Part shown: positions 53,128-61,761 of the stretch, in pieces | How the letters are laid out: each line of letters opens with the position of its first letter | Numbering within the stretch: the stretch's first letter is position 1 | Assembly (NCBI GenBank): GCA_020248865.1 | Contig: JADCGS010000006.1 | Span: forward strand, 1-64,000 | Origin: Burkholderiales bacterium | Lineage (GTDB): Bacteria; Pseudomonadota; Gammaproteobacteria; Burkholderiales; Burkholderiaceae_F | DNA: 64,000 nt | Direction of reading: 5' to 3' | The notes under the pieces: model-generated | Told to the model about the DNA's origin: nothing | Database searches by the model: none | Seen by the model: only the letters and a program-made list of their open reading frames with translations | Translations under genes and position numbers: made by a program

Positions 53128-53625
53128 ATGGGCGCCCCGCTGACCACCCCGCTCGCAAGGCGAGATCCGCTGTATGCAATGACGCCGCTGTCGTTGCTCC
53201 AGCCCGCGTCGTTCTTCGACGAGTTTTTCAACGACTTTCTGGCCCGGCCGATGCTGCCGACCGGCTACCTGCCCGGCAGCTTGCCCGAGGTGTCGCCCGT
53301 GATGCGCGCGCGCATGGACGTGGTCGACCGCGGCGGCATGTTCCTGGTCAAGGTGGACCTGCCCGGCGTCAACAAGGAAGACATCGTCATCGACATCGAA
53401 GGCGCGCGCGTGAGCATCAGCGCCAACGTGGTGACAGAGACTCCGGTCAAGGAAGGCGAGAAGCTCCTCTACACCGAGCGCGTGGCCCGCAGCCATGCGC
53501 GCAGCTTCGAGCTGCCGGCCGAGGTCACCGAGTCCGGTGCCGAGGCCGTCTATGAGAACGGAGTGCTGACCCTGACGCTGCCCAAGCGCGCCCCAGACGC
53601 GGCCACCAAGGTCACGGTCCGCTGA
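53128..53625 (+). CDS. Hsp20/alpha-crystallin small heat-shock protein (first)
   Basis: This 165-residue ATP-independent holdase has an N-terminal arm with SFFDEFFNDFLARPML and an alpha-crystallin domain (about 60-160; RARMDVVDRGGMFLVKVDLP, GVNKEDIVIDIEGARVSI). It ends with the FELPAEVTESGAEAVYENGV block and LTLTLPKRAP. The C-terminal IxI/V motif is weak (TKVTVR end). The ATG at 53128 has an ideal GGAGGAT site. It lies in tandem with a second hsp20, with an R2 repeat array between the two. Confidence 0.93.
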   Translation: MGAPLTTPLARRDPLYAMTPLSLLQPASFFDEFFNDFLARPMLPTGYLPGSLPEVSPVMRARMDVVDRGGMFLVKVDLPGVNKEDIVIDIEGARVSISANVVTETPVKEGEKLLYTERVARSHARSFELPAEVTESGAEAVYENGVLTLTLPKRAPDAATKVTVR

Positions 53626-53700
53626 AGACGGTCCGCGACAGCCCGCAGCATCAGGGCACAGCGAGCAAGGAGCCAGGCAGCAAGGACCGGTCTGGTGGCG

Positions 53701-54005
53701 GGCTGACCGGACTGCCCTCGCGCTGCCTGCTCGGGGATTCGCCCTTGGGGCGGCCCGGCGGGAGCATGGGGCTGCCCTCGCGCTGCCTGCTCGGGAATTC
53801 GCCCTTGGGGCGGCCCGGCGGGAGCGTGGGGCTGCCCTCGCGCTGCGCGCTCGGGGATTCGCCCTTGGGGCGGCCCGGCGGGAGCATGGGGCTGCCCTCG
53901 CGCTGCGCGCTCGGGAATTCGCCCTTGGGGCGGCCCGGCGGGAGCATGGGGCTGCCCTCGCGCTGCGCGCTCGGGAATTCGCCCTTGGGGCGGCCCGGCG
54001 GGCTC
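53701..54005 (-). repeat. R2 60-bp repeat array C (five copies)
   Basis: Five units with exact 60-bp spacing (53701, 53761, 53821, 53881, 53941) lie between the two hsp20 genes, in the orientation opposite to them. Neighbouring units are nearly identical, differing at three or four sites such as GGGATTC/GAATTC and CTGCCTGC/CTGCGCGC, so the array expanded recently. Read on the minus strand the units are open: MLPPGRPKGEFPSAQREGSP and so on. The rest of the 575-bp gap holds the promoter of the second hsp20 gene. Confidence 0.95.
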
Positions 54006-54115
54006 AGCGACGGAAGCCGGCGACGGCAGCAGCAGCGGTTGGTGACGGGTCGGTGTGAGCCAGGCCGCGCCCGGGTGCCGGCCGCCGCGCTCGTTACGGC
54101 CCGCGGCGCGGCCCC

Positions 54116-54146
54116 CTTGAAACCGCCCGGACTGCACCCTAGCTAT
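54116..54146 (+). promoter_or_regulatory. Sigma-32 (RpoH) heat-shock promoter of the second hsp20 gene
   Basis: CTTGAAA (54116-54122) is a perfect -35 element for sigma-32. After 14 bp comes CCCTAGCTAT (54137-54146), close to the CCCCATNT -10 consensus. The distance to the ATG (54201) leaves a leader of about 48 bases. Confidence 0.7.
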
Positions 54147-54200
54147 CCAAGTGTGCGGCGCGCCGGAGCGCGCCGGTCCCTGAGCCACAGGAGGATTGCC

Positions 54201-54641
54201 ATGAACGGATTGCCTGCCCGCCGCGACGCCTTCAGCGCGTTCGACGAGTTCTTCAGCGACTTCTTCAACCGCGCCGGTGTGCCGGTGGCTGCCCGCGCCA
54301 GCGAGTTGCCGTCGGCCGTGCGCGCTCGCATGGATGTCATCGACAAGGGCGAGAAGTACGAGGTACTGGTCGACCTGCCCGGCGTGAAGAAGGAAGACAT
54401 CAACGTCACGGTGGAGGGCGCGCGCGTGGCGATCGCAGCCGAGGCCCGCGGCGTGCGCGAGTCGCGCGACGGCGACCGCGTGCTGCACGCCGAGCGGTAC
54501 GCGACCCAGTATGCGCGCAGCTTCGAGCTGCCCGCCGAGGTCACGGAAGACGGCGCCGAGGCGGCTTTCGAGAACGGCGTGCTCAAGCTGGCGCTGCCCA
54601 AGCGCGCCACCGTGACGAGCAAGCGTCTGACGGTGCGCTGA
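54201..54641 (+). CDS. Hsp20/alpha-crystallin small heat-shock protein (second)
   Basis: This 146-residue holdase is related to the first hsp20 gene product, sharing FDEFFSDFF in the arm, VRARMDVIDKGEKYEVLVDL, PGVKKEDINVTVEGARVAI and SFELPAEVTEDGAEAAFENG. The C-terminus KRLTVR matches the first protein's end. Both proteins lack a long C-terminal IxI tail, so they may co-assemble; this is inferred. The ATG at 54201 has a strong AGGAGGA site and a sigma-32 promoter upstream. Confidence 0.94.
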   Translation: MNGLPARRDAFSAFDEFFSDFFNRAGVPVAARASELPSAVRARMDVIDKGEKYEVLVDLPGVKKEDINVTVEGARVAIAAEARGVRESRDGDRVLHAERYATQYARSFELPAEVTEDGAEAAFENGVLKLALPKRATVTSKRLTVR

Positions 54642-54733
54642 GCGGGCGGGCGCCCCCGGTCGGCGTTGCGGGTGATGCGGGCGATGCGGCCGGCGGCGCC
54701 GGGCGCCGCCGGCAAAGCGTCTACCATCGCGGC

Positions 54734-55849
54734 ATGTATTCGGCGGACGACCACCGGTTCATGCGGCGAGCCCTCGAGCTGGCCGCGGGCGCGCTGTTTC
54801 ATGCCGCTCCCAATCCGCGTGTCGGCTGCGTCGTGGTCCGCGACGGGCGCATTCTCGGCGAGGGCGTCACCCAGCCGCCGGGTGCAAACCATGCCGAGAT
54901 CGAAGCGCTGCAGGACGCCCGCCGCAACGGCCACGACCTGCACGGCGCCACCGCCTACGTGTCGCTGGAGCCCTGCTCGCATTTCGGTCGCACGCCCCCC
55001 TGCGCCACGGCTCTGGTCGAGGCGCGGCTGGCGCGCGTGATCGCCGCCGTCGAGGACCCGAATCCGCTGGTCTGCGGCCGTGGCCTGGCCTCGCTGCGCG
55101 ATCACGGCATCGATGTGCGCTGCGGGCTGCTGGCGCAGGAAGCCGCCGAGCTCAATGTCGGCTTCTTCGCACGCATGAACCGCGGCCGCCCTTGGCTGCG
55201 CATGAAGATCGCCGCCAGCCTCGACGGCAAGACCGCGCTGGAAAATGGCGTGTCGCAATGGATCACCTCCGAGGCGGCGCGGGCCGACGCCCACGCCTGG
55301 CGCGCGCGCGCCTGCGCCGTGCTGACCGGCATCGGCACCGTGCAGGCCGACAACCCGCAACTGACGGTGCGCCTGGTCGAGACGTCGCGGCAGCCGCTGC
55401 GGGTCCTGGTCGATTCACACCTGGACGTCGATCCGGCAGCGCGGCTGTTCGACGGCAGTCCGGTCCTGGTGGCCTGCGCACACGGCGATGCCGACAAGAT
55501 GGCGCGGTTGCGCCAGGTGCAGGCCGAAGTGGTGGAACTGCCCAACGCCGACGGCAAGGTGGATCTGGCCGCGCTGATGACCGAACTGGCGCGGCGGGCG
55601 TGTAACGAGGTGCACGTGGAGGCCGGCTTCAAGCTCAACGGCTCGCTGGTCCGGGCCGGGCTGGTCGACGAGCTGCTGGTCTACCTCGCGCCGCTGCTGA
55701 TCGGCGAGGCCCAGGGCATGCTGCACCTGCCGGCGCTGTCCGAGCTGGCGCGGGCGCGGCGGCTCGTCTTCCATGAGGTCGGCCAGGTCGGCGAGGACGT
55801 GCGCCTGCTCGCGCGCATCGTGCCGGCCGTCGAGAGGGCGCAGGCCTGA
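54734..55849 (+). CDS. ribD: Bifunctional riboflavin biosynthesis deaminase/reductase RibD
   Basis: This 371-residue enzyme performs steps two and three of riboflavin synthesis. The N-terminal deaminase has the zinc site NHAEIEAL (H53, E55) and PCSHFGRTPPC (C81, C90). The C-terminal reductase domain (about 150-371) shows KIAASLDGKTALENGVSQWI, the NADPH-binding LTGIGTVQADNPQLTVR and HVEAGFKLNGSLVRAGLVDE. No FMN riboswitch is visible in the 92-bp upstream gap. It is the first gene of a run that shares stops and starts with ribE (TGATG overlap). Confidence 0.96.
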   Translation: MYSADDHRFMRRALELAAGALFHAAPNPRVGCVVVRDGRILGEGVTQPPGANHAEIEALQDARRNGHDLHGATAYVSLEPCSHFGRTPPCATALVEARLARVIAAVEDPNPLVCGRGLASLRDHGIDVRCGLLAQEAAELNVGFFARMNRGRPWLRMKIAASLDGKTALENGVSQWITSEAARADAHAWRARACAVLTGIGTVQADNPQLTVRLVETSRQPLRVLVDSHLDVDPAARLFDGSPVLVACAHGDADKMARLRQVQAEVVELPNADGKVDLAALMTELARRACNEVHVEAGFKLNGSLVRAGLVDELLVYLAPLLIGEAQGMLHLPALSELARARRLVFHEVGQVGEDVRLLARIVPAVERAQA

Positions 55850-56469
55850 TGTTCAGCGGCATCGTGCAGGCGGTGGGCGCCATCGAGCGCGTCGAGGAGC
55901 TGGGCTTCGGCCGGCGCCTGACCCTCCACGCGCCGGCGCTCGGACTCGACGACGTGCAGGTCGGCGACTCGATCGCGGTCAACGGCGCCTGCATGACCGT
56001 CACCGGCAAGACTGCCACCCGGTTCACGGTTGACGTATCGGCCGAGTCGCTGTCGAAGACCGCCGGGCTGGATCGGCGCGGCGAAGTCAACCTCGAGAAA
56101 TCGCTGCGGCTGGGCGATCGCATCGACGGTCATCTGGTCGCCGGCCACGTGGACGGCACCGGCACGGTGATCGCCATGGAGTCGCGCGGCGAGAGCTGGC
56201 TGCTGATCGTCGAGACCGGCCCCGAGCTGGCGCGCTACCTCGCCTACAAGGGTTCGATCACCGTCCAGGGCGTGTCGCTGACGGTCAACCACGTCGAGGA
56301 CGTGGCCGCGGGCGAGGGGCGGCGCGTCTGCCGCTTCTGGATCAACCTGATTCCGCATACGGTGGCCGTGACCACGCTGAGCGCCTTGCGCCCCGGCGAT
56401 CGCGTCAACCTCGAGGTCGACATGCTGGCCCGCTACGTCGAGCGCATGCTGGCGCTGCGGGGCCGCTGA
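55849..56469 (+). CDS. ribE: Riboflavin synthase (alpha subunit) RibE
   Basis: This 206-residue trimeric enzyme dismutates two lumazines into riboflavin and a pyrimidine. Two lumazine-binding repeats are visible, each with its short signature: MFSGIVQAVGAIERVEELGF, SIAVNGACMTVTG and then GHLVAGHVDGTGTVIAM, VQGVSLTVN. The N-terminal MFSGIVQ is canonical. The ATG overlaps the ribD stop. It is followed 16 bp on by a CPBP membrane protease, an unusual insertion in this pathway cluster. Confidence 0.97.
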   Translation: MFSGIVQAVGAIERVEELGFGRRLTLHAPALGLDDVQVGDSIAVNGACMTVTGKTATRFTVDVSAESLSKTAGLDRRGEVNLEKSLRLGDRIDGHLVAGHVDGTGTVIAMESRGESWLLIVETGPELARYLAYKGSITVQGVSLTVNHVEDVAAGEGRRVCRFWINLIPHTVAVTTLSALRPGDRVNLEVDMLARYVERMLALRGR

Positions 56470-56485
56470 GTTTTCGACGGCACCC

Positions 56486-57184
56486 TTGGGCTGGTTCGCC
56501 GTCGCGATCCTGGCCGCGCTGCTGCCGCTGGCGGCCTGGCGCGACGCCGCTCGGCGCGGCTATGCACTGGCCGCCGTGGCTGGCCTGCTGCTGTTCCTGT
56601 CCTTGCGCGAGGTCCCGCTGCTGGTGCCGGGCCCGCGCTGGCTGGGCGAGCACTGGAACTGGAGCGGCTCGCTGCTGGCCGTCGCTGGCGTGCTGCTGCT
56701 GGCGGCCACGCTGGTGCGGCACGGACTGCGCTGGAGCGACTTTGGCCTGACCCTGGCGCAGCGGTCGGGCAGCAGCGGGCCCGCCGTGCTCGTGACCCTG
56801 GCGGCGCTGCTGTTGAACCTGCTGCTGATGGCCGGCTCGAGCTTCCGCCTGCCGGCCGTACCGGCGGAGACGTGGCTGTTCCAGACGAGCATGCCGGGTC
56901 TGGTCGAGGAGATCGTGTTCCGCGGCGTGCTGCTCGCCCTGGCCGACCGAGCACTGGCGGCGCGCTGGCCGTGCTGGAACCTGGCCGGCGCGCCGATCGG
57001 CCCTGGCGGCCTGTGGGTGACGCTGCTCTTCGTTGCCCTGCACGACCCCAGCGTGCACACGCTGACCGGCGTGCTGCCGGCCGCTCTGCTGTACCTTTGG
57101 CTGCGCGCGCGCACCGGCAGCCTGGTCGCGCCGATCCTGGCGCACAACGCCTGGAACCTGTCCGTCTACTTCGCTCACGCCTGA
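56486..57184 (+). CDS. CPBP-family intramembrane glutamic protease
   Basis: This 232-residue polytopic membrane protein has about seven helices and the full CPBP (Abi/CAAX-protease) motif set: EEIVFR (E141, E142, R146), FVALH (F182, H186) and HNAWN (H220, N224). The family includes bacterial Abi proteins involved in bacteriocin self-immunity and prenyl-protein-type proteolysis. It lies inside the riboflavin gene run, between ribE and an OYE flavoenzyme, with no obvious pathway link. The start is a TTG at 56486 without a good ribosome-binding site; no ATG lies upstream in frame. Confidence 0.87.
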   Translation: MGWFAVAILAALLPLAAWRDAARRGYALAAVAGLLLFLSLREVPLLVPGPRWLGEHWNWSGSLLAVAGVLLLAATLVRHGLRWSDFGLTLAQRSGSSGPAVLVTLAALLLNLLLMAGSSFRLPAVPAETWLFQTSMPGLVEEIVFRGVLLALADRALAARWPCWNLAGAPIGPGGLWVTLLFVALHDPSVHTLTGVLPAALLYLWLRARTGSLVAPILAHNAWNLSVYFAHA

Positions 57185-57191
57185 CCTGCCC

Positions 57192-58313
57192 ATGCCCGCC
57201 CTGTTCCAGCCATTCGCGTTGCGCCAGCTCGCGCTCGCCAACCGCATCGTCGTCTCGCCGATGTGCCAGTACTCCGCCCGCGACGGCAGCGCCAGCGCCT
57301 GGCACCACGCGCACCTCGGTTCGCTCGCCCTGTCCGGTGCCGGCCTGCTGATGGTCGAGGCCACCGCGGTCAGTGCCGAGGGACGCATCACCGACGGCTG
57401 CCTCGGCCTGTACTCGGACGCCAACGAGGTCGCCCTGGCGCCCGTGGCGGCGCTGGCGCGCTCGGTGGCGCCGATCGCGCTCGGCATCCAGCTCGCGCAC
57501 GCCGGCCGCAAGGCTGCTTCGCGCGCGCCGTGGCTGGGCGGCAAACTGGCGGCAACGGAGCCCGGCGGCTGGCAGCCGGTGGCGCCCTCGGCACTGCCGT
57601 TCAACGCGACCGACCCCGTGCCGCGCGCCCTGGGCACGGCCGAGGTGCAGGCGATCCCGGCCCAGTTCGCGCAGGCGGCCGCGCGCGCGGCGCGGATCGG
57701 GTTCCAGGCGTTCGAGGTACACATGGCGCACGGCTATCTGCTGCACCAGTTCCTCTCGCCGCAGGCCAACCGGCGCGACGACGCCTACGGCGGCTCGCTC
57801 GCCAACCGCATGCGCCTGCCGCTGGCCGTGTTCGAGGCTGTGCGCGCCGCGGTGCCGGCGCACCTGCCGGTGGGCGTGCGCGTCAGCGCCACCGACTGGC
57901 TGCAGCATCTGCCCGAGCCGAGCTGGACCTGCGAGCAGACCATCGAGCTGGCGCGCCAGCTCAAATCGCGCGGTTGCGACTGGATCGACGTGTCCTCCGG
58001 CGGCATTTCGCTGCTGCAGAAGATCCCGCTCGGGCCGGGCTACCAGGTACCGCTGGCGCAGCAGATCCGTGGCGCCACGGGGCTTGCCACCATCGCCGTG
58101 GGCATGATCACCGAGCCGCGCCAGGCCGAGGCCATCGTTGCGCAAGGGCAGGCCGACCTCGTTGCGCTCGGCCGGGGTTTTCTGTTCGACCCGCGCTGGG
58201 CCTGGCGCGCCGCGGCCGAACTGGGCGCGCCGGTGCAGGCGCCCAAGCAGTACTGGAAGATGGTGCCGAAGGACTGCGGCCTGGCCTTCAGCGAGCCGCC
58301 GTTCGGCCTGTAG
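57192..58313 (+). CDS. Old-yellow-enzyme-family NADH:flavin oxidoreductase (YqjM type)
   Basis: This 373-residue FMN-dependent TIM-barrel ene-reductase has the classic thermophilic-like OYE marks: [18 protein letters not shown] with the Cys of the YqjM subgroup, QLAHAGRKA with the active-site pair, [20 protein letters not shown] and [16 protein letters not shown]. It reduces activated C=C bonds with NAD(P)H. Its place in the riboflavin gene run puts a flavin user next to flavin synthesis. The ATG at 57192 comes 7 bp after the protease gene stop, so the two are surely co-transcribed. Confidence 0.94.
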   Translation: MPALFQPFALRQLALANRIVVSPMCQYSARDGSASAWHHAHLGSLALSGAGLLMVEATAVSAEGRITDGCLGLYSDANEVALAPVAALARSVAPIALGIQLAHAGRKAASRAPWLGGKLAATEPGGWQPVAPSALPFNATDPVPRALGTAEVQAIPAQFAQAAARAARIGFQAFEVHMAHGYLLHQFLSPQANRRDDAYGGSLANRMRLPLAVFEAVRAAVPAHLPVGVRVSATDWLQHLPEPSWTCEQTIELARQLKSRGCDWIDVSSGGISLLQKIPLGPGYQVPLAQQIRGATGLATIAVGMITEPRQAEAIVAQGQADLVALGRGFLFDPRWAWRAAAELGAPVQAPKQYWKMVPKDCGLAFSEPPFGL

Positions 58314-58423
58314 CCGGCGCAGCGCCCCCGGATGGCCGCGCGGCGCGAAGGCCTTTGCGCCGCGCGGGTGCTTGCGCGAGCCGGCGCCTACAATCGGCGC
58401 AACAGGAAGCAGGGAGCACCCTC

Positions 58424-59569
58424 ATGCTGAGCGCCGTACCGAAGCCCGCCGCGCCATCGTCGGACATCGCCCCCACCGACGAGATCATCGAGGAGATCCG
58501 CCGCGGCAACATGGTGGTGCTGGTCGACGACGAGGATCGCGAAAACGAGGGCGACCTGGTGTTCGCGGCCGACTTCGTCAGTGCCGAGAAAATCAATTTC
58601 CTTGCCAAGCACGGGCGCGGGCTGATCTGCATGCCGATCACCGCCGAGCATGCCCGGCGTCTGAACCTGCCGCCGATGGCGGCCCGCAACGGTACCTCGC
58701 ACGGGACCAACTTCACGGTGGCCATCGAGGCGGCCGAGGGCGTGACCACCGGGATCTCGGCGGCAGACCGCGCGCACACCATCCGCGTGGCCAGCCGCCC
58801 CAATGCACGTGCCGAGGACGTGGTGCAGCCCGGTCACGTGTTCCCGCTGGTCGCGCACGACGGCGGCGTGCTGATGCGCGCCGGACACACCGAGGCCTGC
58901 TGCGATCTGACTCGCCTGGCGGGCCTGAATCCGGCCGCGGTGCTGTGCGAGATCATGAACGACGACGGCAGCATGGCGCGGCTGCCGGACTTGGTGCCGT
59001 TCGCGCGCCAGCATGGCCTGAAGCTCGGCACCATCGCCGACCTCATCCACTACCGCGCGGCGCACGAGTCGATGATCGAGCGCGTCGGCAGCCGTACCAT
59101 CGCCACCCTGGCCGGGCCGATGCAGCTCGTGGTCTACCGCGACAAGCCCAGCGGCAGCGCGCACCTGGCGCTGGTGCACGGCACGCTCGATCCGGCGCGC
59201 GAGGCGCTGGTGCGCGTGCACGAGCCCACCTCGGTCATCGACCTGCTCGATGCCGAGGTCTCCACCCACTCCTGGAGCTTCCCGCGCGCGCTGCGCGCCA
59301 TCGCGGCGGCCGACAGCGGCGTGCTGGTGCTGCTGAACTGCGGCGAGACGGCGGTGCAACTGCTCGACAAGTTTGCCGACCAGCAGGCGCTCGCCGGAGG
59401 TGCTGCCGCGGTACGGCGCGCCGCCAAGATGGATCTGCGCACCTATGGCGTGGGCGCGCAGATTCTGCGCGACCTCGCGGTCGGCAAGATGAAGCTGCTG
59501 GCTCGGCCGCGCAAGATGCCGTCGATGGCGGGCTTCGGCCTGCAGACGACGGGCTATCTGGAGGGGTAG
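58424..59569 (+). CDS. ribB: 3,4-dihydroxy-2-butanone-4-phosphate synthase with degenerate GTP cyclohydrolase II domain
   Basis: This 381-residue protein has an N-terminal RibB domain (about 1-210) with [38 protein letters not shown] and the substrate-binding [11 protein letters not shown]. The C-terminal half is a GTP cyclohydrolase II fold, but the zinc cluster of true RibA (SECLTGDxxxSxxCDC) is replaced by [18 protein letters not shown], with no cysteine. So it should be RibB-active only, the RibBX type known in beta-proteobacteria; a genuine RibA should be elsewhere. The ATG at 58424 has a GGGAG site. Operon position is between the OYE gene and ribH. Confidence 0.93.
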   Translation: MLSAVPKPAAPSSDIAPTDEIIEEIRRGNMVVLVDDEDRENEGDLVFAADFVSAEKINFLAKHGRGLICMPITAEHARRLNLPPMAARNGTSHGTNFTVAIEAAEGVTTGISAADRAHTIRVASRPNARAEDVVQPGHVFPLVAHDGGVLMRAGHTEACCDLTRLAGLNPAAVLCEIMNDDGSMARLPDLVPFARQHGLKLGTIADLIHYRAAHESMIERVGSRTIATLAGPMQLVVYRDKPSGSAHLALVHGTLDPAREALVRVHEPTSVIDLLDAEVSTHSWSFPRALRAIAAADSGVLVLLNCGETAVQLLDKFADQQALAGGAAAVRRAAKMDLRTYGVGAQILRDLAVGKMKLLARPRKMPSMAGFGLQTTGYLEG

Positions 59570-59715
59570 CCGCGCACCGTCGGTGCGCGCCGGCGCCCCT
59601 GTCTTCTCCGGGACCGCTGGTCGCCACTGCGGGTCGCTCCGCACGCTGCGCGCTGCTCTGTCCGGGCGCGAGTGCACGTGCGGCCGCGCAGCGGTCGCGT
59701 ACACTGCAAACTAAC

Positions 59716-60222
59716 ATGTCGATCGACTACATCCCCCCCGACCTCGACGGCGAAGGCCTGCGCATCGGCATCGTGCAGGCGCGGTTCAACGAGTGGGCCG
59801 GCCAGGCGCTTGCGCAGGCCTGCATCGGGGAGCTGCTGAACCTTGGCGTCGACGAGGGCGACATCACCCATGTGACGGTGCCGGGCTCGCTCGAGGTGCC
59901 GCTGGCGCTGGCCAAACTCGCTGCCAACGAGGACTTCGATGCGCTGATCGGCCTGGGTGCCGTGATCCGCGGCGAGACCTACCACTTCGAGGTGGTGTCC
60001 AACGAGTCGGCGCGCGGGATCAACGAGGTGGCGCTGCGCTACGGTGTGCCGGTGGCCAACGCCATCCTCACCTGCGACACCGACGAGCAGGCGCGCGCCC
60101 GCGTCAACGAAAAAGGCCGCGACGCCGCGCGCGTTGCGGTGGAGATGGCCAACCTGCTGTGGGCGCTGGACGAGACCGGCGAACCCGGCGGCCTTGGCGA
60201 CTCGCCGGACGGCGAGGAGTAG
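59716..60222 (+). CDS. ribH: 6,7-dimethyl-8-ribityllumazine synthase RibH
   Basis: This 168-residue lumazine synthase condenses the pyrimidine from RibD with the butanone phosphate from RibB. Visible blocks are [49 protein letters not shown] and [18 protein letters not shown]. It has the expected capsid-forming length with an acidic extra C-terminal tail ([14 protein letters not shown]). The ATG at 59716 follows a 146-bp spacer that may hold a secondary promoter. The nusB ATG is 7 bp after its stop. Confidence 0.97.
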   Translation: MSIDYIPPDLDGEGLRIGIVQARFNEWAGQALAQACIGELLNLGVDEGDITHVTVPGSLEVPLALAKLAANEDFDALIGLGAVIRGETYHFEVVSNESARGINEVALRYGVPVANAILTCDTDEQARARVNEKGRDAARVAVEMANLLWALDETGEPGGLGDSPDGEE

Positions 60223-60229
60223 GCCGCGC

Positions 60230-60700
60230 ATGACGGGCGACGCGCGCAACGCCGGCCGCGGCGGGGCGGGGCGCAGCGCCCGCCGGCGCGCGCGCGAGTT
60301 TGCGCTGCAGGGCCTGTACCAGTGGCTGGTGGGCGGCCACGATGCCGCCGCCATCGAGGCGCACCTCATGGAGACCGAGGGCTTCGACAAGGCCGACCTC
60401 GCGCACTTCCGCGAGGTGCTCAACGGCGCGATCGACGGGGCGGCGGAACTGCGCGCCGACTTTGCCGGCTTCATCGACCGCCGGATCGAGCAGTTGTCGC
60501 CCGTCGAGCATGCCATCCTGCTGATCGGCAGCTACGAAATGAAGAACCGCGCGGAGATTCCGTACCGCGTGGTGATCAATGAGGCGGTCGAACTGGCCAA
60601 GAGCTTCGGCGGCACCGAAGGCTTCAAGTACGTCAACGGCGTGCTGGACAAGCTGGCCGGCAAGCTGCGCCCTGCCGAGGCCGCGCGCGCCGGCGCCTGA
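60230..60700 (+). CDS. nusB: Transcription antitermination factor NusB
   Basis: This 156-residue all-helical NusB forms with NusE the boxA-binding core of rRNA antitermination. Family blocks are [36 protein letters not shown] and [20 protein letters not shown], with the late [11 protein letters not shown] Gly/Arg-rich N-terminal extension (about 16 residues) precedes the domain. The order ribH-nusB-thiL-pgpA is widely conserved in proteobacteria. Confidence 0.97.
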   Translation: MTGDARNAGRGGAGRSARRRAREFALQGLYQWLVGGHDAAAIEAHLMETEGFDKADLAHFREVLNGAIDGAAELRADFAGFIDRRIEQLSPVEHAILLIGSYEMKNRAEIPYRVVINEAVELAKSFGGTEGFKYVNGVLDKLAGKLRPAEAARAGA

Positions 60701-60750
60701 GCCGTCCGCGCGCAGCCCGCGCGAACCCGCCTGCCGTTGATGCCGGTGCC

Positions 60751-61761
60751 GTGAACGAGTTCGAACTCATCGCCCGCTACTTCTCGCGGCCGCCGCGGGA
60801 CACCGGCTTCGTCGCGCAGGCCGGGGGCGATGACTGCGCGCTGCTGAGCCTGGGTGATCGGCAGCTCGCGGTGACCACCGACCTGCTGGTCGAAGGCCGG
60901 CACTTCCTGCCCGATGTCGATCCGGCCGCACTCGGCCACAAGGTGCTGGCGGTCAACCTGTCGGACCTGGCCGCTGCCGGCGCCACGCCGCGCTGCTTCT
61001 TCCTGGCGCTGGCCTTGCCGCGCGTGGAGCCGGCCTGGCTGGACGCCTTCTCCGCCGGCCTTTACGCGCTGGCGGACACGCATGCCTGCGTGCTGGCGGG
61101 TGGCGACACCACGCGCGCCGCGCCGGTGGCGCAGGGGCAGGGGCCGCGCACCGTGTGCATCACCGCGGTGGGGGAGGTGCCCGCCGGGCTGGCCCATGGC
61201 CGCGCCGGCGCGCGTCCCGGCGACGACCTTTGGGTGTCGGGCACGCTCGGCGATGCCGCACTCGCGCTGGCGCACCTGCTCGGTCAGGTGGAGCTCGCGC
61301 CCGCGGCGCTGGCGCAGGTGCGGCCGCGGCTGGAGCGGCCGCCGCCGCGCGTTGCGCTGGGCGTGGCTCTGCGCGGGCTCGCCACCGCCTGCATCGACGT
61401 CTCCGACGGCCTGGCCGGCGATGCGGCCCATATCGCTGCGCGCTCGGGCGTGCAACTGGAGATCGACACCGCGGCCCTGCCGGTGGGCGCCGTGCTGGGT
61501 GCACAACCGGAGAGGCTGCGGCTGCGCTGCGCGCTGGCGGGCGGGGATGACTACGAGCTCCTGTTCACCGCGCCGCCGCAGCGCCGGGCGCAGGTGCAGG
61601 ACGCCGCGCGGGCTGCCGGCGTGGCGGTCAGCCGCATGGGGCGCATTCGTGCGGGCCTGGGCGTGCGGCTGCTGGATGCCGCCGGGCAGCCGCTGTCCGC
61701 CGGGTGGCGGGGGTACGATCACTTTGACCCTGATCCCGCAACCGAGGCTACCGACCCATGA
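60751..61761 (+). CDS. thiL: Thiamine-monophosphate kinase ThiL
   Basis: This 336-residue kinase makes thiamine diphosphate, the active cofactor. It belongs to the PurM-like ATP-binding superfamily: GDDCALLSLGDRQLAVTTDL, VEGRHFLPDVDPAALGHKVL, AVNLSDLAAAGATPR, AGGDTTRAAP, IDVSDGLAGDAAHIA and AGGDDYELLFT. The GTG at 60751 starts MNEFELIARYFSRP, the normal N-terminus. Its stop overlaps the pgpA ATG. Confidence 0.97.
   Translation: MNEFELIARYFSRPPRDTGFVAQAGGDDCALLSLGDRQLAVTTDLLVEGRHFLPDVDPAALGHKVLAVNLSDLAAAGATPRCFFLALALPRVEPAWLDAFSAGLYALADTHACVLAGGDTTRAAPVAQGQGPRTVCITAVGEVPAGLAHGRAGARPGDDLWVSGTLGDAALALAHLLGQVELAPAALAQVRPRLERPPPRVALGVALRGLATACIDVSDGLAGDAAHIAARSGVQLEIDTAALPVGAVLGAQPERLRLRCALAGGDDYELLFTAPPQRRAQVQDAARAAGVAVSRMGRIRAGLGVRLLDAAGQPLSAGWRGYDHFDPDPATEATDP

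Noticed and set aside
53701-54005. R2 arrays as CRISPR
   Set aside because: Units are contiguous at 60 bp with no unique spacers, are not palindromic and have no cas genes nearby.
54642-54733. FMN riboswitch ahead of ribD or ribB
   Set aside because: The gaps (92 and 110 bp) are too short and none of the conserved FMN-element sequence blocks is present.
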